Below are positions 9,598 to 17,379 of a stretch of 64,000 bases of DNA, piece by piece (positions within the stretch are counted from its first letter, which is position 1; each line of letters starts with the position of its first letter). Made by a program: the position numbers and the translations under genes. Source of the stretch: Paraburkholderia bryophila (lineage in GTDB: Bacteria > Pseudomonadota > Gammaproteobacteria > Burkholderiales > Burkholderiaceae); NCBI RefSeq assembly GCF_013409255.1, contig NZ_JACCAS010000002.1:2088001-2152000 (forward strand), read 5' to 3'. The notes under the pieces were generated by a model, which saw only the letters and a program-made list of their open reading frames with translations, was not told the DNA's origin and searched no databases.

Positions 9598-10623
9598 ATG
9601 ATTATCGATTGCCACGGTCACTTCACGACCGTTCCTGCTTCGTTCCGCGCATGGCGCGCCACGCAGGTTGAATTCGCCAACGATCCGACGAATGCTCCGT
9701 CACTCGACGGCGCACGTGTCAGCGACGACGAAATCCGCGAAGCTATCGGCAACGGTCAACTGAAGCTGCAACGCGAACGCGGCAGCGACCTGACGCTGTT
9801 TTCGCCGATCGCCGGCCTGATGAGCCATCACCTGGGCAACGAACGCACGAGCCTGGAATGGGCCCGCGTGTCGAATGATCTCGTGCATCGCGTCACCGAA
9901 CTCTATCCGGACAACTTCGCGCCGGTCTGCCAGTTGCCGCAATCGCCGGGCGTCGCGCCGGGAAACAGCGTCGCCGAATTGCGCCGCTGTGTCGAGGAAC
10001 TCGGCTTTGTCGGCTGCAACCTGAATCCGGACCCGAGCGGCGGCTACTGGACCGGCAAGCCGGTGACCGATCGCGAGTGGTATCCGATGTACGAAGCGCT
10101 GTGCGATCTGGACGTGCCCGCGATGATCCACGTGGCGGCATCGTGCAACCCATGTTTCCACGGGACAGGTGCCCACTATCTGAATGCGGACACGTCGGTG
10201 TTCATGCAGATTCTGCAATCGGACCTGTTCAAGGATTTCCCGTCGCTGCGTCTCGTGATTCCGCACGGCGGCGGCGCGGTGCCTTATCACTGGGGCCGCT
10301 ATCGCGGGATGTCGCTGGAAATGCGCGACCGTCCGCTCGAAGGTTTGCTGAACAACATCTTTTTCGACTCGTGCGTGTATCACAAGCCGGGTGTCGAATT
10401 GCTGACGAAGGTGATCCCCGCCGACAACGTGCTGTTCGGCTCGGAAATGATCGGCGCGGTACGCGGCAAGGATCCGGCAACGGGTCAGTACTTCGACGAC
10501 ACCAAGCGCTATATCGACGCTTGCGAGGCGCTGTCGGACGAAGATCGCTACAAGATCTTCGAGGGTAACGCGCGTCGCGTGTATCCGCGCCTCGATGCGC
10601 GCCTGAAGGCGCAAGGCAAATAA
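9598..10623 (+). CDS. Amidohydrolase-superfamily 4-oxalomesaconate hydratase-like enzyme (LigJ type)
   Basis: A 341-aa cytoplasmic TIM-barrel metalloenzyme that resembles LigJ, the hydratase converting 4-oxalomesaconate to 4-carboxy-4-hydroxy-2-oxoadipate in protocatechuate/gallate meta-cleavage. Metal-site features are the N-terminal MIIDCHGHF (HxH), MIHVAASCNP, PHGGGAVPYHWGR and the late VLFGSEM. ATG 9598 follows TGGAGACAAC; a start seven codons earlier has no ribosome site. It sits 26 nt after the decarboxylase-like gene and 40 nt before a LigI-like hydrolase, which supports a meta-cleavage role. Substrate assignment is inferred from family and context. Confidence 0.75.
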   Translation: MIIDCHGHFTTVPASFRAWRATQVEFANDPTNAPSLDGARVSDDEIREAIGNGQLKLQRERGSDLTLFSPIAGLMSHHLGNERTSLEWARVSNDLVHRVTELYPDNFAPVCQLPQSPGVAPGNSVAELRRCVEELGFVGCNLNPDPSGGYWTGKPVTDREWYPMYEALCDLDVPAMIHVAASCNPCFHGTGAHYLNADTSVFMQILQSDLFKDFPSLRLVIPHGGGAVPYHWGRYRGMSLEMRDRPLEGLLNNIFFDSCVYHKPGVELLTKVIPADNVLFGSEMIGAVRGKDPATGQYFDDTKRYIDACEALSDEDRYKIFEGNARRVYPRLDARLKAQGK

Positions 10624-10663
10624 GCGAGAGCCGCCTGCAATCCGGACCAGCACAGAGACACTC

Positions 10664-11509
10664 ATGACAATCGTTGATATTCACCCGCACATCATCTCCG
10701 ACGACGAAACGCGCTATCCGCCCGCGCCGTTGTTCGGCACGCGTTCGGACTGGTCGAAGGAGCGCCCGACTACCGTCGAAACGTTGATCGAATCGATGGA
10801 CGCCGCCGGTGTCGCGAAGGCCGCCGTGGTTCATTCGTCGACAACCTATGGTTTCGACAACAGCTACGTCGTGGACGGTTGCGCTCAATACGCCGATCGC
10901 CTGGTGGCAGTCGGCTCCGTCGACGTGCTGCAGGCGGATGCGCCGGCACGTATCCGTGAGTGGGTTGAGCGCGGCCTCGCCGGTCTGCGCCTGTTCACCG
11001 GCGGCAGCACGAAGGAATTCGATCCGAGCGAGCTGGACGATCCGCGTTCGTTCCCGGCATGGGAACTGTGCGGTGAACTCGGCCTGCCGATGTGCATCCA
11101 GACCGGCCCGATCGGCCTGCCGCAAGTGACGGCGCTGGCGAAGCGTTTCCCGAACGTGGCGATTGTTCTGGATCACCTGGGTCGACCGGAAGTCGCGGAC
11201 GGCGCACCCTACGCCAAGGCACAAAGCCTGTTCGAGCTGGCGCCGCTGGAAAACATCTACATGAAGCTCACGCCGCGCATTTTCGGTGACGTGAAGAAGG
11301 AACAGGCGAGCGCCGACACGTTCTTTCCGCGCGTGGTCGACGCCTTCGGCGCGCAACGCATGGCGTGGGGCTCGAACTACCCGACCTCGCCGGGCACGCT
11401 CGCGGAGATTCTTGCGACCGCCCAGGCGGGTCTGGCAAGCTTGAGCGAAGAAGATCGCGCATGGATCTTCGGTAAGACGGCACAGAAGCTATATCCGGCG
11501 CTGGCCTGA
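10664..11509 (+). CDS. Amidohydrolase, 2-pyrone-4,6-dicarboxylate hydrolase-like (LigI type)
   Basis: A 281-aa amidohydrolase_2 protein. The HxH motif is VDIHPHII (residues 4-11), the barrel Asp/His motif is VLDHLGRPE near residue 170, and the end has WGSNYPTSPG, whose Trp/Asn replace the usual catalytic Asp of many relatives. LigI opens the lactone 2-pyrone-4,6-dicarboxylate to 4-oxalomesaconate, the substrate of LigJ, so the gene order fits. The missing late Asp is a reason for caution, and a related lactone or vinylogous acid could be the substrate. CAGAGACACTC precedes the ATG. Confidence 0.65.
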   Translation: MTIVDIHPHIISDDETRYPPAPLFGTRSDWSKERPTTVETLIESMDAAGVAKAAVVHSSTTYGFDNSYVVDGCAQYADRLVAVGSVDVLQADAPARIREWVERGLAGLRLFTGGSTKEFDPSELDDPRSFPAWELCGELGLPMCIQTGPIGLPQVTALAKRFPNVAIVLDHLGRPEVADGAPYAKAQSLFELAPLENIYMKLTPRIFGDVKKEQASADTFFPRVVDAFGAQRMAWGSNYPTSPGTLAEILATAQAGLASLSEEDRAWIFGKTAQKLYPALA

Positions 11510-11600
11510 GTGTTTGCTGGTTCCGGACCGGCCGCTCATCCGGCTGAAGGGCGCTCGCAAGGCGCCCGGCATGCAGAGGCATCAACCTAAGAGAAACAAG

Positions 11601-12881
11601 ATGGAGACAAGCAATTCTGGACGACCGGGGTTGGCAAACCGCTGGGCCGTACTCGCGCTCCTCGCGCTCGGTGTGCTGATTTCCTTTGTCGATCGCACCA
11701 GCATTTCGTCCACGCTGGCAGACCCGGGCTTTGTTCAGCACTTTGCGCTGACGAACATCGACCGCGGCTGGATCAACGCGGCCTTCTTCTGGTCGTATGG
11801 CGTGTTTCAGGTGCCGATGGGCTGGGTGGCGGACCGTTATGGCGTGAAATGGCCGTATGCGATCAGCTTCGCGGCGTGGTGTCTCGCCACTGCGCTGATG
11901 GGGGCGGTGACGGCGCTGGCGAGCCTGGTCGTGATGCGCCTGATCATCGGCATGGCCGAGGCGATTGTGATTCCCGCGAGCTATCGCTGGATTCGCAACA
12001 ACTTCGACGAAAGTCAGAACGGACTTGCCGTCGGCATTCTGGCGATGGGCAACAAGTTTGGTCCCGCGATCGGTGCGCCGGTCGGCGCGTGGTTCATCGT
12101 CAACTATTCGTGGAAGATGATGTTCGTCGCAACCGGCCTGGTCGGGCTGCTCTGGCTCGTGCCCTGGTTGCTGATGGTGCGTAACGACATGCCGACCAAA
12201 GCGGCGCTGACGCAGGCCGATCGCGGCGCCCGCACGGTGACGTTTGGCAGCATCCTGTCGAGCCCGGTGGTGTGGGGCGGCATGGTCACCAACTTCTGTT
12301 ACGGCTATTTCACGTTCTATTGCATGACGTGGATGCCGTCGTATCTGGTCGAACAACGCGGTCTGTCGATTACGCGCTCCGGACTCTTCACGTTCTTCAG
12401 CTTCGCCGGCATCGCAATTGTCGCGGCACTCGCGGGCTGGGCCGCCGATCGCATCATCGCGCGAGGCCATAACCCGATCACGGTGCGCAAGGTATTCACG
12501 ATCGCGGGTTTTATCGGCGGATGCACGGTGCTGTTCGGCGCCTACGCGCCGACGCTGCACATGGCGCTGTTCTGGAATGTGTTGTCGCTGTCGCTACTCG
12601 GCCTGGTGACGGCCAACAACCTGGTGTTGTCGCGTTTGACGCTGATCCCGAAGCAGACCATTGGTCTCGTCACCGGCGTGCAGCAGCTCGCCACGAGTCT
12701 CGCCGGCGGTGTGGCGGCGAGCCTGTCGGGCTGGCTGCTGCACGTAAGTGGAAGCTACGACCTGCCCATGATGGTGATTCTCGGATTCCTCGTCGTCGGC
12801 GCGCTGGCCACCGCCATTCTATACCGCCCCGAATGGGCTCCGAAGGTGACCGAGTCCCACGGCTCGCTGCGGCGAGCCTAA
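11601..12881 (+). CDS. MFS transporter, anion:cation symporter type
   Basis: A 426-aa permease with about 12 predicted helices. The opening NRWAVLALLALGVLISFVDRTSIS and the loop GWVADRYGVKW are typical of the ACS (glucarate/hexuronate/aromatic-acid) family. ATG 11601 is chosen because it starts the hydrophilic head METSNSGRPGLANRW; an upstream TTG frame has no ribosome site. It sits inside the catabolic operon and probably imports the aromatic acid or an intermediate. It is closely similar to the carrier at 19360-20709, which is driven by a second unit of the same regulon. Confidence 0.88.
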   Translation: METSNSGRPGLANRWAVLALLALGVLISFVDRTSISSTLADPGFVQHFALTNIDRGWINAAFFWSYGVFQVPMGWVADRYGVKWPYAISFAAWCLATALMGAVTALASLVVMRLIIGMAEAIVIPASYRWIRNNFDESQNGLAVGILAMGNKFGPAIGAPVGAWFIVNYSWKMMFVATGLVGLLWLVPWLLMVRNDMPTKAALTQADRGARTVTFGSILSSPVVWGGMVTNFCYGYFTFYCMTWMPSYLVEQRGLSITRSGLFTFFSFAGIAIVAALAGWAADRIIARGHNPITVRKVFTIAGFIGGCTVLFGAYAPTLHMALFWNVLSLSLLGLVTANNLVLSRLTLIPKQTIGLVTGVQQLATSLAGGVAASLSGWLLHVSGSYDLPMMVILGFLVVGALATAILYRPEWAPKVTESHGSLRRA

Positions 12882-12952
12882 GCAATCACGGGCTGGCCGG
12901 ACCACTGAAACAACCGGCCTTGTTGAACACATTAATTCACTGAGAAACGTAA

Positions 12953-13939
12953 ATGGCGAAGATCGTATTCGGGATGGCGGTGCCGCACAGTGGCATGCTG
13001 GGTCAGGCACCTGAGGACTGGCTCAAGAACGGGGAGCGCGACCGTAACAATCCGGAACTGTGGTTCCGTAACCGGACATGGACCTATCCGGAACTCGAAG
13101 CGCACCGTGGCGCCGCTTTCGAAAAATACCTGAGCATCGAGGAGCGCACCGAACGCGCCGCGCGCTGCCGTACCGCACTCGACGAAATGGCCGCGGCCTA
13201 TCGCGAAGCGAAAGTCGATGTCGCGATCATTCTGGGCAAGGATCAGAAAGAAATCTTTACGGATTTCTCGCCGTCGATCGCGATCTACACCGGCGAGGAA
13301 GTGCACAACGGTCCGCCGCAACGCTCGGTGTACGCGCCCGACCATCACGTCACGCACGCGTGTCATCCGAAGCTGGCGAAATATCTGATCGACCATTTCC
13401 AGCGCGAAAACTTCGATCTGACCGATCTGTTCGCATGGCCCGATAACGTGTGGATGAAGCCGCTGCCCGAGTATCCGGTGGTGCCGCATGCGTACAGCTT
13501 CGTGTATCACCAGATCATGGGCGACAACCCGCCGCCGCATGTGCCGGTCATCATGAACTGCTTCTATCCGCCGACCCAGCCGTCCATGGCGCGTTGCATC
13601 GAGTTCGGCCGCGTGCTGCGTGATGCGATCAATGCATGGCCGGACGACGTGCGCGTCGGCATCTTCGCGTCGGGCGGCCTGTCGCACTTCGTCAACGACG
13701 AAGAGTTCGACCACAGCATCATGAAGATGCTGGCCGCCTACGACTACGACGGTCTCGCCGCGGTGGATGACCGTTCGTACCAGTCGGGCACCTCCGAAAT
13801 CAAGCTCTACGTCAGCGTGATGAAGGCGGTACAGGAGACGGGCGCCGAAATGACGCTGGTGGACTACGTGCCCTGCTGGCGCACGGCAGCAGGCACCGGC
13901 GAAGGCATGGGCTTCATGTACTGGAAAGCGGCCGACTGA
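12953..13939 (+). CDS. Class III extradiol ring-cleavage dioxygenase, LigB/gallate dioxygenase-like
   Basis: A 328-aa Fe(II) dioxygenase of the LigB superfamily. The N-terminal FGMAVPHSGM places a histidine at residue 12, the position of an iron ligand in LigB. APDHHVTHACHPK (128-140), PHAYSF (178-183) and GGLSHFVNDEEFD (241-253) supply the other expected His/Glu residues. Enzymes of this family cut catechol-type rings next to the hydroxyls (protocatechuate 4,5-, gallate or 3-O-methylgallate cleavage). No small LigA-like alpha subunit is encoded nearby, so it may work alone as DesZ-type enzymes do. GAGAAACGTAA precedes the ATG. This is the likely ring-opening step of the operon. Confidence 0.82.
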   Translation: MAKIVFGMAVPHSGMLGQAPEDWLKNGERDRNNPELWFRNRTWTYPELEAHRGAAFEKYLSIEERTERAARCRTALDEMAAAYREAKVDVAIILGKDQKEIFTDFSPSIAIYTGEEVHNGPPQRSVYAPDHHVTHACHPKLAKYLIDHFQRENFDLTDLFAWPDNVWMKPLPEYPVVPHAYSFVYHQIMGDNPPPHVPVIMNCFYPPTQPSMARCIEFGRVLRDAINAWPDDVRVGIFASGGLSHFVNDEEFDHSIMKMLAAYDYDGLAAVDDRSYQSGTSEIKLYVSVMKAVQETGAEMTLVDYVPCWRTAAGTGEGMGFMYWKAAD

Positions 13940-13986
13940 GCGGGCCACGCCGACTTTACGCATCCCATTCACGAGAGAGAAAGACC

Positions 13987-14844
13987 ATGAGCGACACTCG
14001 CCTCAACAGCATCATTCGCGCATTCGAATCCGGCAAAGCCGCTTACACGGCATTTGCCAAGCTGGACAAGCAGACCGCGATCGAGATGAGCGATGCACCG
14101 TACGACGGCATCGTCTTCGAAATGGAACACAACCCGTACGACGTGTCGGCGCTCGGCGATGCACTGCAATACATGCTGAACCGTAAGCAGATTGCCGAAT
14201 CCGCTTCGGTCTCGCCGCGTGTGACGCCGATTGCGCGTATTCCGGCCAATGGCGTCGAAATGAATCAGGCGTTTGCCAAGCAGGTGCTCGATCGCGGCGC
14301 GTACGGCGTGGTGTGGCCGCATGTTGCAACGGTCGAGCAGGCGTATAACGCGGTCGCGTCGTGCCGTTATGCCCGTCCGAAGAACGCGCCGCTGTATGAG
14401 CCGAAGGGCGCACGCGGCGACGGTCCCGCTACAGCCGCGCGGTACTGGGGCCTCAGCATGCCGGAGTACTACAGGAAGGCCGACGTGTGGCCGCTCGCCC
14501 CGGAAGGCGAAATCCTGGTCGGTCTGATGTGTGAAAGCACCGAGGCGATCGAGAACCTCGACGACATACTGTCGAATGTGCCGGGTATTGGCTTCATCCT
14601 GATCGGCGAAGGCGATCTTAGCCAGCAACTCGGCCTGCCGCGCCAGTATGAGCATCCGGAAGTACTCGACGCCATGCGCAGGATCGTCGACACCTGCCAC
14701 AAGCACGATGTGGTGGTCGGCAATCCGCACACCACCTCGAAGAATCATGAGCGTCTCGTCAAGGAAGGTTATCGCTTCCTGATGTCGGCGCCGCAACGCA
14801 GCTACGGCGTCGTCGGCGCGGCCCGTGAGCTGGCGGGGTATTAA
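13987..14844 (+). CDS. HpcH/HpaI-family aldolase
   Basis: A 285-aa class II (metal-dependent) aldolase of the HpcH/HpaI/CitE superfamily. Landmarks are VFEMEHNPYD near residue 45, PIARIPANG, LDRGAYGVVWPHV, the metal Glu in GLMCESTEAIEN and the Asp in IGEGDLSQQLG. The expected reaction is retro-aldol cleavage of a 4-hydroxy-2-oxo acid to pyruvate plus a carbonyl product. In the proposed pathway it could split 4-carboxy-4-hydroxy-2-oxoadipate to pyruvate and oxaloacetate, a job usually done by the unrelated LigK/RraA-type aldolase. Family call strong, substrate inferred. The next gene starts immediately after its stop. Confidence 0.8.
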   Translation: MSDTRLNSIIRAFESGKAAYTAFAKLDKQTAIEMSDAPYDGIVFEMEHNPYDVSALGDALQYMLNRKQIAESASVSPRVTPIARIPANGVEMNQAFAKQVLDRGAYGVVWPHVATVEQAYNAVASCRYARPKNAPLYEPKGARGDGPATAARYWGLSMPEYYRKADVWPLAPEGEILVGLMCESTEAIENLDDILSNVPGIGFILIGEGDLSQQLGLPRQYEHPEVLDAMRRIVDTCHKHDVVVGNPHTTSKNHERLVKEGYRFLMSAPQRSYGVVGAARELAGY

Positions 14845-16404
14845 ATGAACGGAGCCGAAAGCCTGGTCCAGACGCTCACCGATCAGGGCGTCGATATCTG
14901 TTTCGCGAATCCGGGTACTTCGGAGATGCACTTTCTGAAGGCGCTGGAGAACCCGCTGATGCGCAGCGTGCTGTGCCTGTTCGAAGGCGTTTGCACGGGC
15001 GCTGCGGACGGCTATTACCGGATGAAGGGTACGCCGGCGTCCACGCTGCTGCACCTCGGGCCGGGGCTCGCGAACGGACTGGCCAATATCCACAATGCGA
15101 AGCGCGCGTCGTCAGGCATGGTCAACATCGTGGGCGAGCATTCGGCCTCGCACCTGAAGTACGATCCGCCGCTGACCTCCGATATCGAAGGGCTGGCGCG
15201 TCCGCTGAGCCATTGGGTACGTCGCGTCGAGTCGTCAAACACAGTGGCATGGGATGTCGCCGCCGCGGTGAAGAAGGCGAGCGAACACGTGGGTCAGATC
15301 GCCACGCTGATCCTGCCGGGCGATGCGTCGTGGCAGGAAGTGGGTAATCCCGTTATGCCGGTCGTGCCGCCGCGTGAGGTCGCCGCTGCGAAGGCGAAGG
15401 CCCCCGGTGCCGCGCGCGTCGAACACATCGCGAGGGTGTTGCACTCGGGCGAGCCCACGCTGATCGTTCTCGCGGGCCACGCCACGCGCGGCCGCGCGAT
15501 TGAACTGGCGGGCAAGCTCAAAGCCGCAACCGGCTGCCGCATAGCGACGCAATTCTTCAGCGCGCGAATCGAACGCGGCGCGGGCCGTGTCACGCTCGAA
15601 CGCATTCCATATGCCGTCGGACAGGCCGTCGAGTATCTGCAGGCATTCAAACACATCATTACGGTGGAAACCACCGAGCCGATCGCGTTCTTCAGCTATC
15701 CGGACAAGCCGAGTCTGCTGAAGTCGCCGGGTACGAGCGTGCACGAGCTGGTTGAAATCGGCGAAGACGGTGTGGCTGGCCTGGAGATGCTGGTGGACGC
15801 CGTGGGCGCGACGAACACGCGTGCGGTGCTCCAGCAGCGCGCGGACGCAACGCCGCCGACCGGCGCACTCGGACCGGCAAGCATCGCGCAGGCACTCGCT
15901 GCCGCGTTGCCGGAACACTGCATTCTCGTCGACGAATCGCTGACCACGGGCCGCGAAACGATGGGGCTGACCGTCGGCGCCGCGCCGCACGATCTCATCA
16001 ACAACATGGGCGGCTCGATCGGCTACGGCACGCCGGTCGCAACCGGCGCCGCACTCGCCTGTCCTGAGCGCCGCGTGTTCTGCATGGTCGGCGACGGCAG
16101 CGCGATGTACACGATCCAGTCGCTGTGGACGCAGGCCCGCGAGAACCTGAACATTACGAACATCATCTTCGCGAACAACAGCTACGCGATCCTGAAGGCC
16201 GAGTACGCCAACATGGGTGCGGGTGCGCCGGGTGAGCGCGCGCTGGCGATGATCGATATCGATCGTCCGCGAATCGACTGGCTCGCGATGGCGAAAAGCA
16301 TGGGCGTCCCCGCCGTTTCCGTCGACACCGCTGAAGCGTTCCACAAGGCGATGGCGAATTCGGTGAACGAGTCGGGCCCGTGTCTGATCGAGGTCAGACT
16401 GTAA
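14845..16404 (+). CDS. Thiamine-diphosphate decarboxylase-like enzyme (acetolactate synthase/benzoylformate decarboxylase superfamily)
   Basis: A 519-aa ThDP enzyme. The cofactor-activating Glu lies in CLFEGVCTGAADGYY (about residue 48), and the ThDP/Mg motif runs from GDGSAMYT to NNSYAIL near residues 412-445. No FAD-binding AHAS regulatory features or small subunit are nearby, so annotation as acetolactate synthase is probably nominal. Benzoylformate- or oxalyl-type decarboxylases share this form. Its ATG directly follows the aldolase stop (TAAATG), showing tight coupling. A likely role is non-oxidative decarboxylation of a 2-oxo acid from ring cleavage. The aldehyde formed could feed the semialdehyde dehydrogenase at 20766-22202, an inference from shared regulation. 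Confidence 0.75.
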   Translation: MNGAESLVQTLTDQGVDICFANPGTSEMHFLKALENPLMRSVLCLFEGVCTGAADGYYRMKGTPASTLLHLGPGLANGLANIHNAKRASSGMVNIVGEHSASHLKYDPPLTSDIEGLARPLSHWVRRVESSNTVAWDVAAAVKKASEHVGQIATLILPGDASWQEVGNPVMPVVPPREVAAAKAKAPGAARVEHIARVLHSGEPTLIVLAGHATRGRAIELAGKLKAATGCRIATQFFSARIERGAGRVTLERIPYAVGQAVEYLQAFKHIITVETTEPIAFFSYPDKPSLLKSPGTSVHELVEIGEDGVAGLEMLVDAVGATNTRAVLQQRADATPPTGALGPASIAQALAAALPEHCILVDESLTTGRETMGLTVGAAPHDLINNMGGSIGYGTPVATGAALACPERRVFCMVGDGSAMYTIQSLWTQARENLNITNIIFANNSYAILKAEYANMGAGAPGERALAMIDIDRPRIDWLAMAKSMGVPAVSVDTAEAFHKAMANSVNESGPCLIEVRL

Positions 16405-16432
16405 ATCTATTCAAGCATAAGGACTCACATTC

Positions 16433-17326
16433 ATGACAACGACCCTCACCGACGTGCCGACGCTGCGCACCAACCTCGCCGATTACGCCGTCACGAAGGC
16501 CATGAAAGATGGCCGCGTGAGCTCGGATATCGTCAACCTCGATTTCTGCGGCCCGACGCCGGCGCACAACGGCTTCAAGGCGATGGTGCGCGAGAACCGG
16601 TTCGACGCGGGCGAACTCGCGATCGTCACGTTCCTGCAGGCGAAGGCGTATGGCAAGCCGTACGTATTGCTGCCCACACCGATCTCGGGCCGGTTCCAGC
16701 ATCATTGCGCGGGCTATAACCTCGACTTCGGTCAGCTCGATCCGAAAGATATCGAAGGCAGGAAGGTCGGCGTTCGCACCTATACGCAAACCACCGCACT
16801 GTGGATTCGCGGCATTCTGCGTCACGAATACGGCGTCGATCTAGACAAAGTCCAGTGGATGACGCTCGGCGACGGCCACCTCGCCGAGTACCATGACCCG
16901 GACAATTGCGAGCGTCTGCCGGCCGGTTCGTCGATTCCGGACATGATGCTCAAGGGCGAACTGGCCGCTGCGCTGCTCGGTGAAGACATGCCGAAGGATG
17001 ACCGCGTGCGCACGCTGGTGCCTGATGCGCAAGCTGCCGCGAAAGACTGGTTTGCACGCGAGAACGTCGTGCCGATCAATCATATGTTCGTCGTGCACGA
17101 AGACCTGTCGAAGCAGCGTCCGGATGTGGTGCGTGAAATCTACCGGATGGTGGTCGAGAGCCGCAAGCTCGCCGAGGGCGTGCCGGCCGTGTTCCCGCCG
17201 ATCGGATTCGAAGCGAACCGCAAGAGTCTGCAACTCGCGATCGATTGGGCGCTGGATCAGAAGATCATTCCTCATCGCTTGTCGGTCGATGAACTGTTCG
17301 ACGACGTCACAGGCAGTCTCGGCTAA
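16433..17326 (+). CDS. Second 4,5-dihydroxyphthalate decarboxylase-like protein
   Basis: A 297-aa Pht5-family protein related to the one at 8594. It keeps the core pattern: FDAGELAIVTFLQAKAYGK, PTPISGRFQHHCAGYNLD, DIEGRKVGVRTYTQTTALW and DKVQWMTLGDGHLAE. It has no signal peptide. Strong divergence from the first copy implies an old duplication and perhaps different substrates, or a two-protein enzyme. AAGGA precedes the ATG at suitable distance. It is the last cytoplasmic gene of the operon before the exported propeller. Confidence 0.72.
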   Translation: MTTTLTDVPTLRTNLADYAVTKAMKDGRVSSDIVNLDFCGPTPAHNGFKAMVRENRFDAGELAIVTFLQAKAYGKPYVLLPTPISGRFQHHCAGYNLDFGQLDPKDIEGRKVGVRTYTQTTALWIRGILRHEYGVDLDKVQWMTLGDGHLAEYHDPDNCERLPAGSSIPDMMLKGELAAALLGEDMPKDDRVRTLVPDAQAAAKDWFARENVVPINHMFVVHEDLSKQRPDVVREIYRMVVESRKLAEGVPAVFPPIGFEANRKSLQLAIDWALDQKIIPHRLSVDELFDDVTGSLG

Positions 17327-17379
17327 ATGCCGCCGCTCGACCACGCATAACTACACATAATTAACGGAGACATTTCGCT

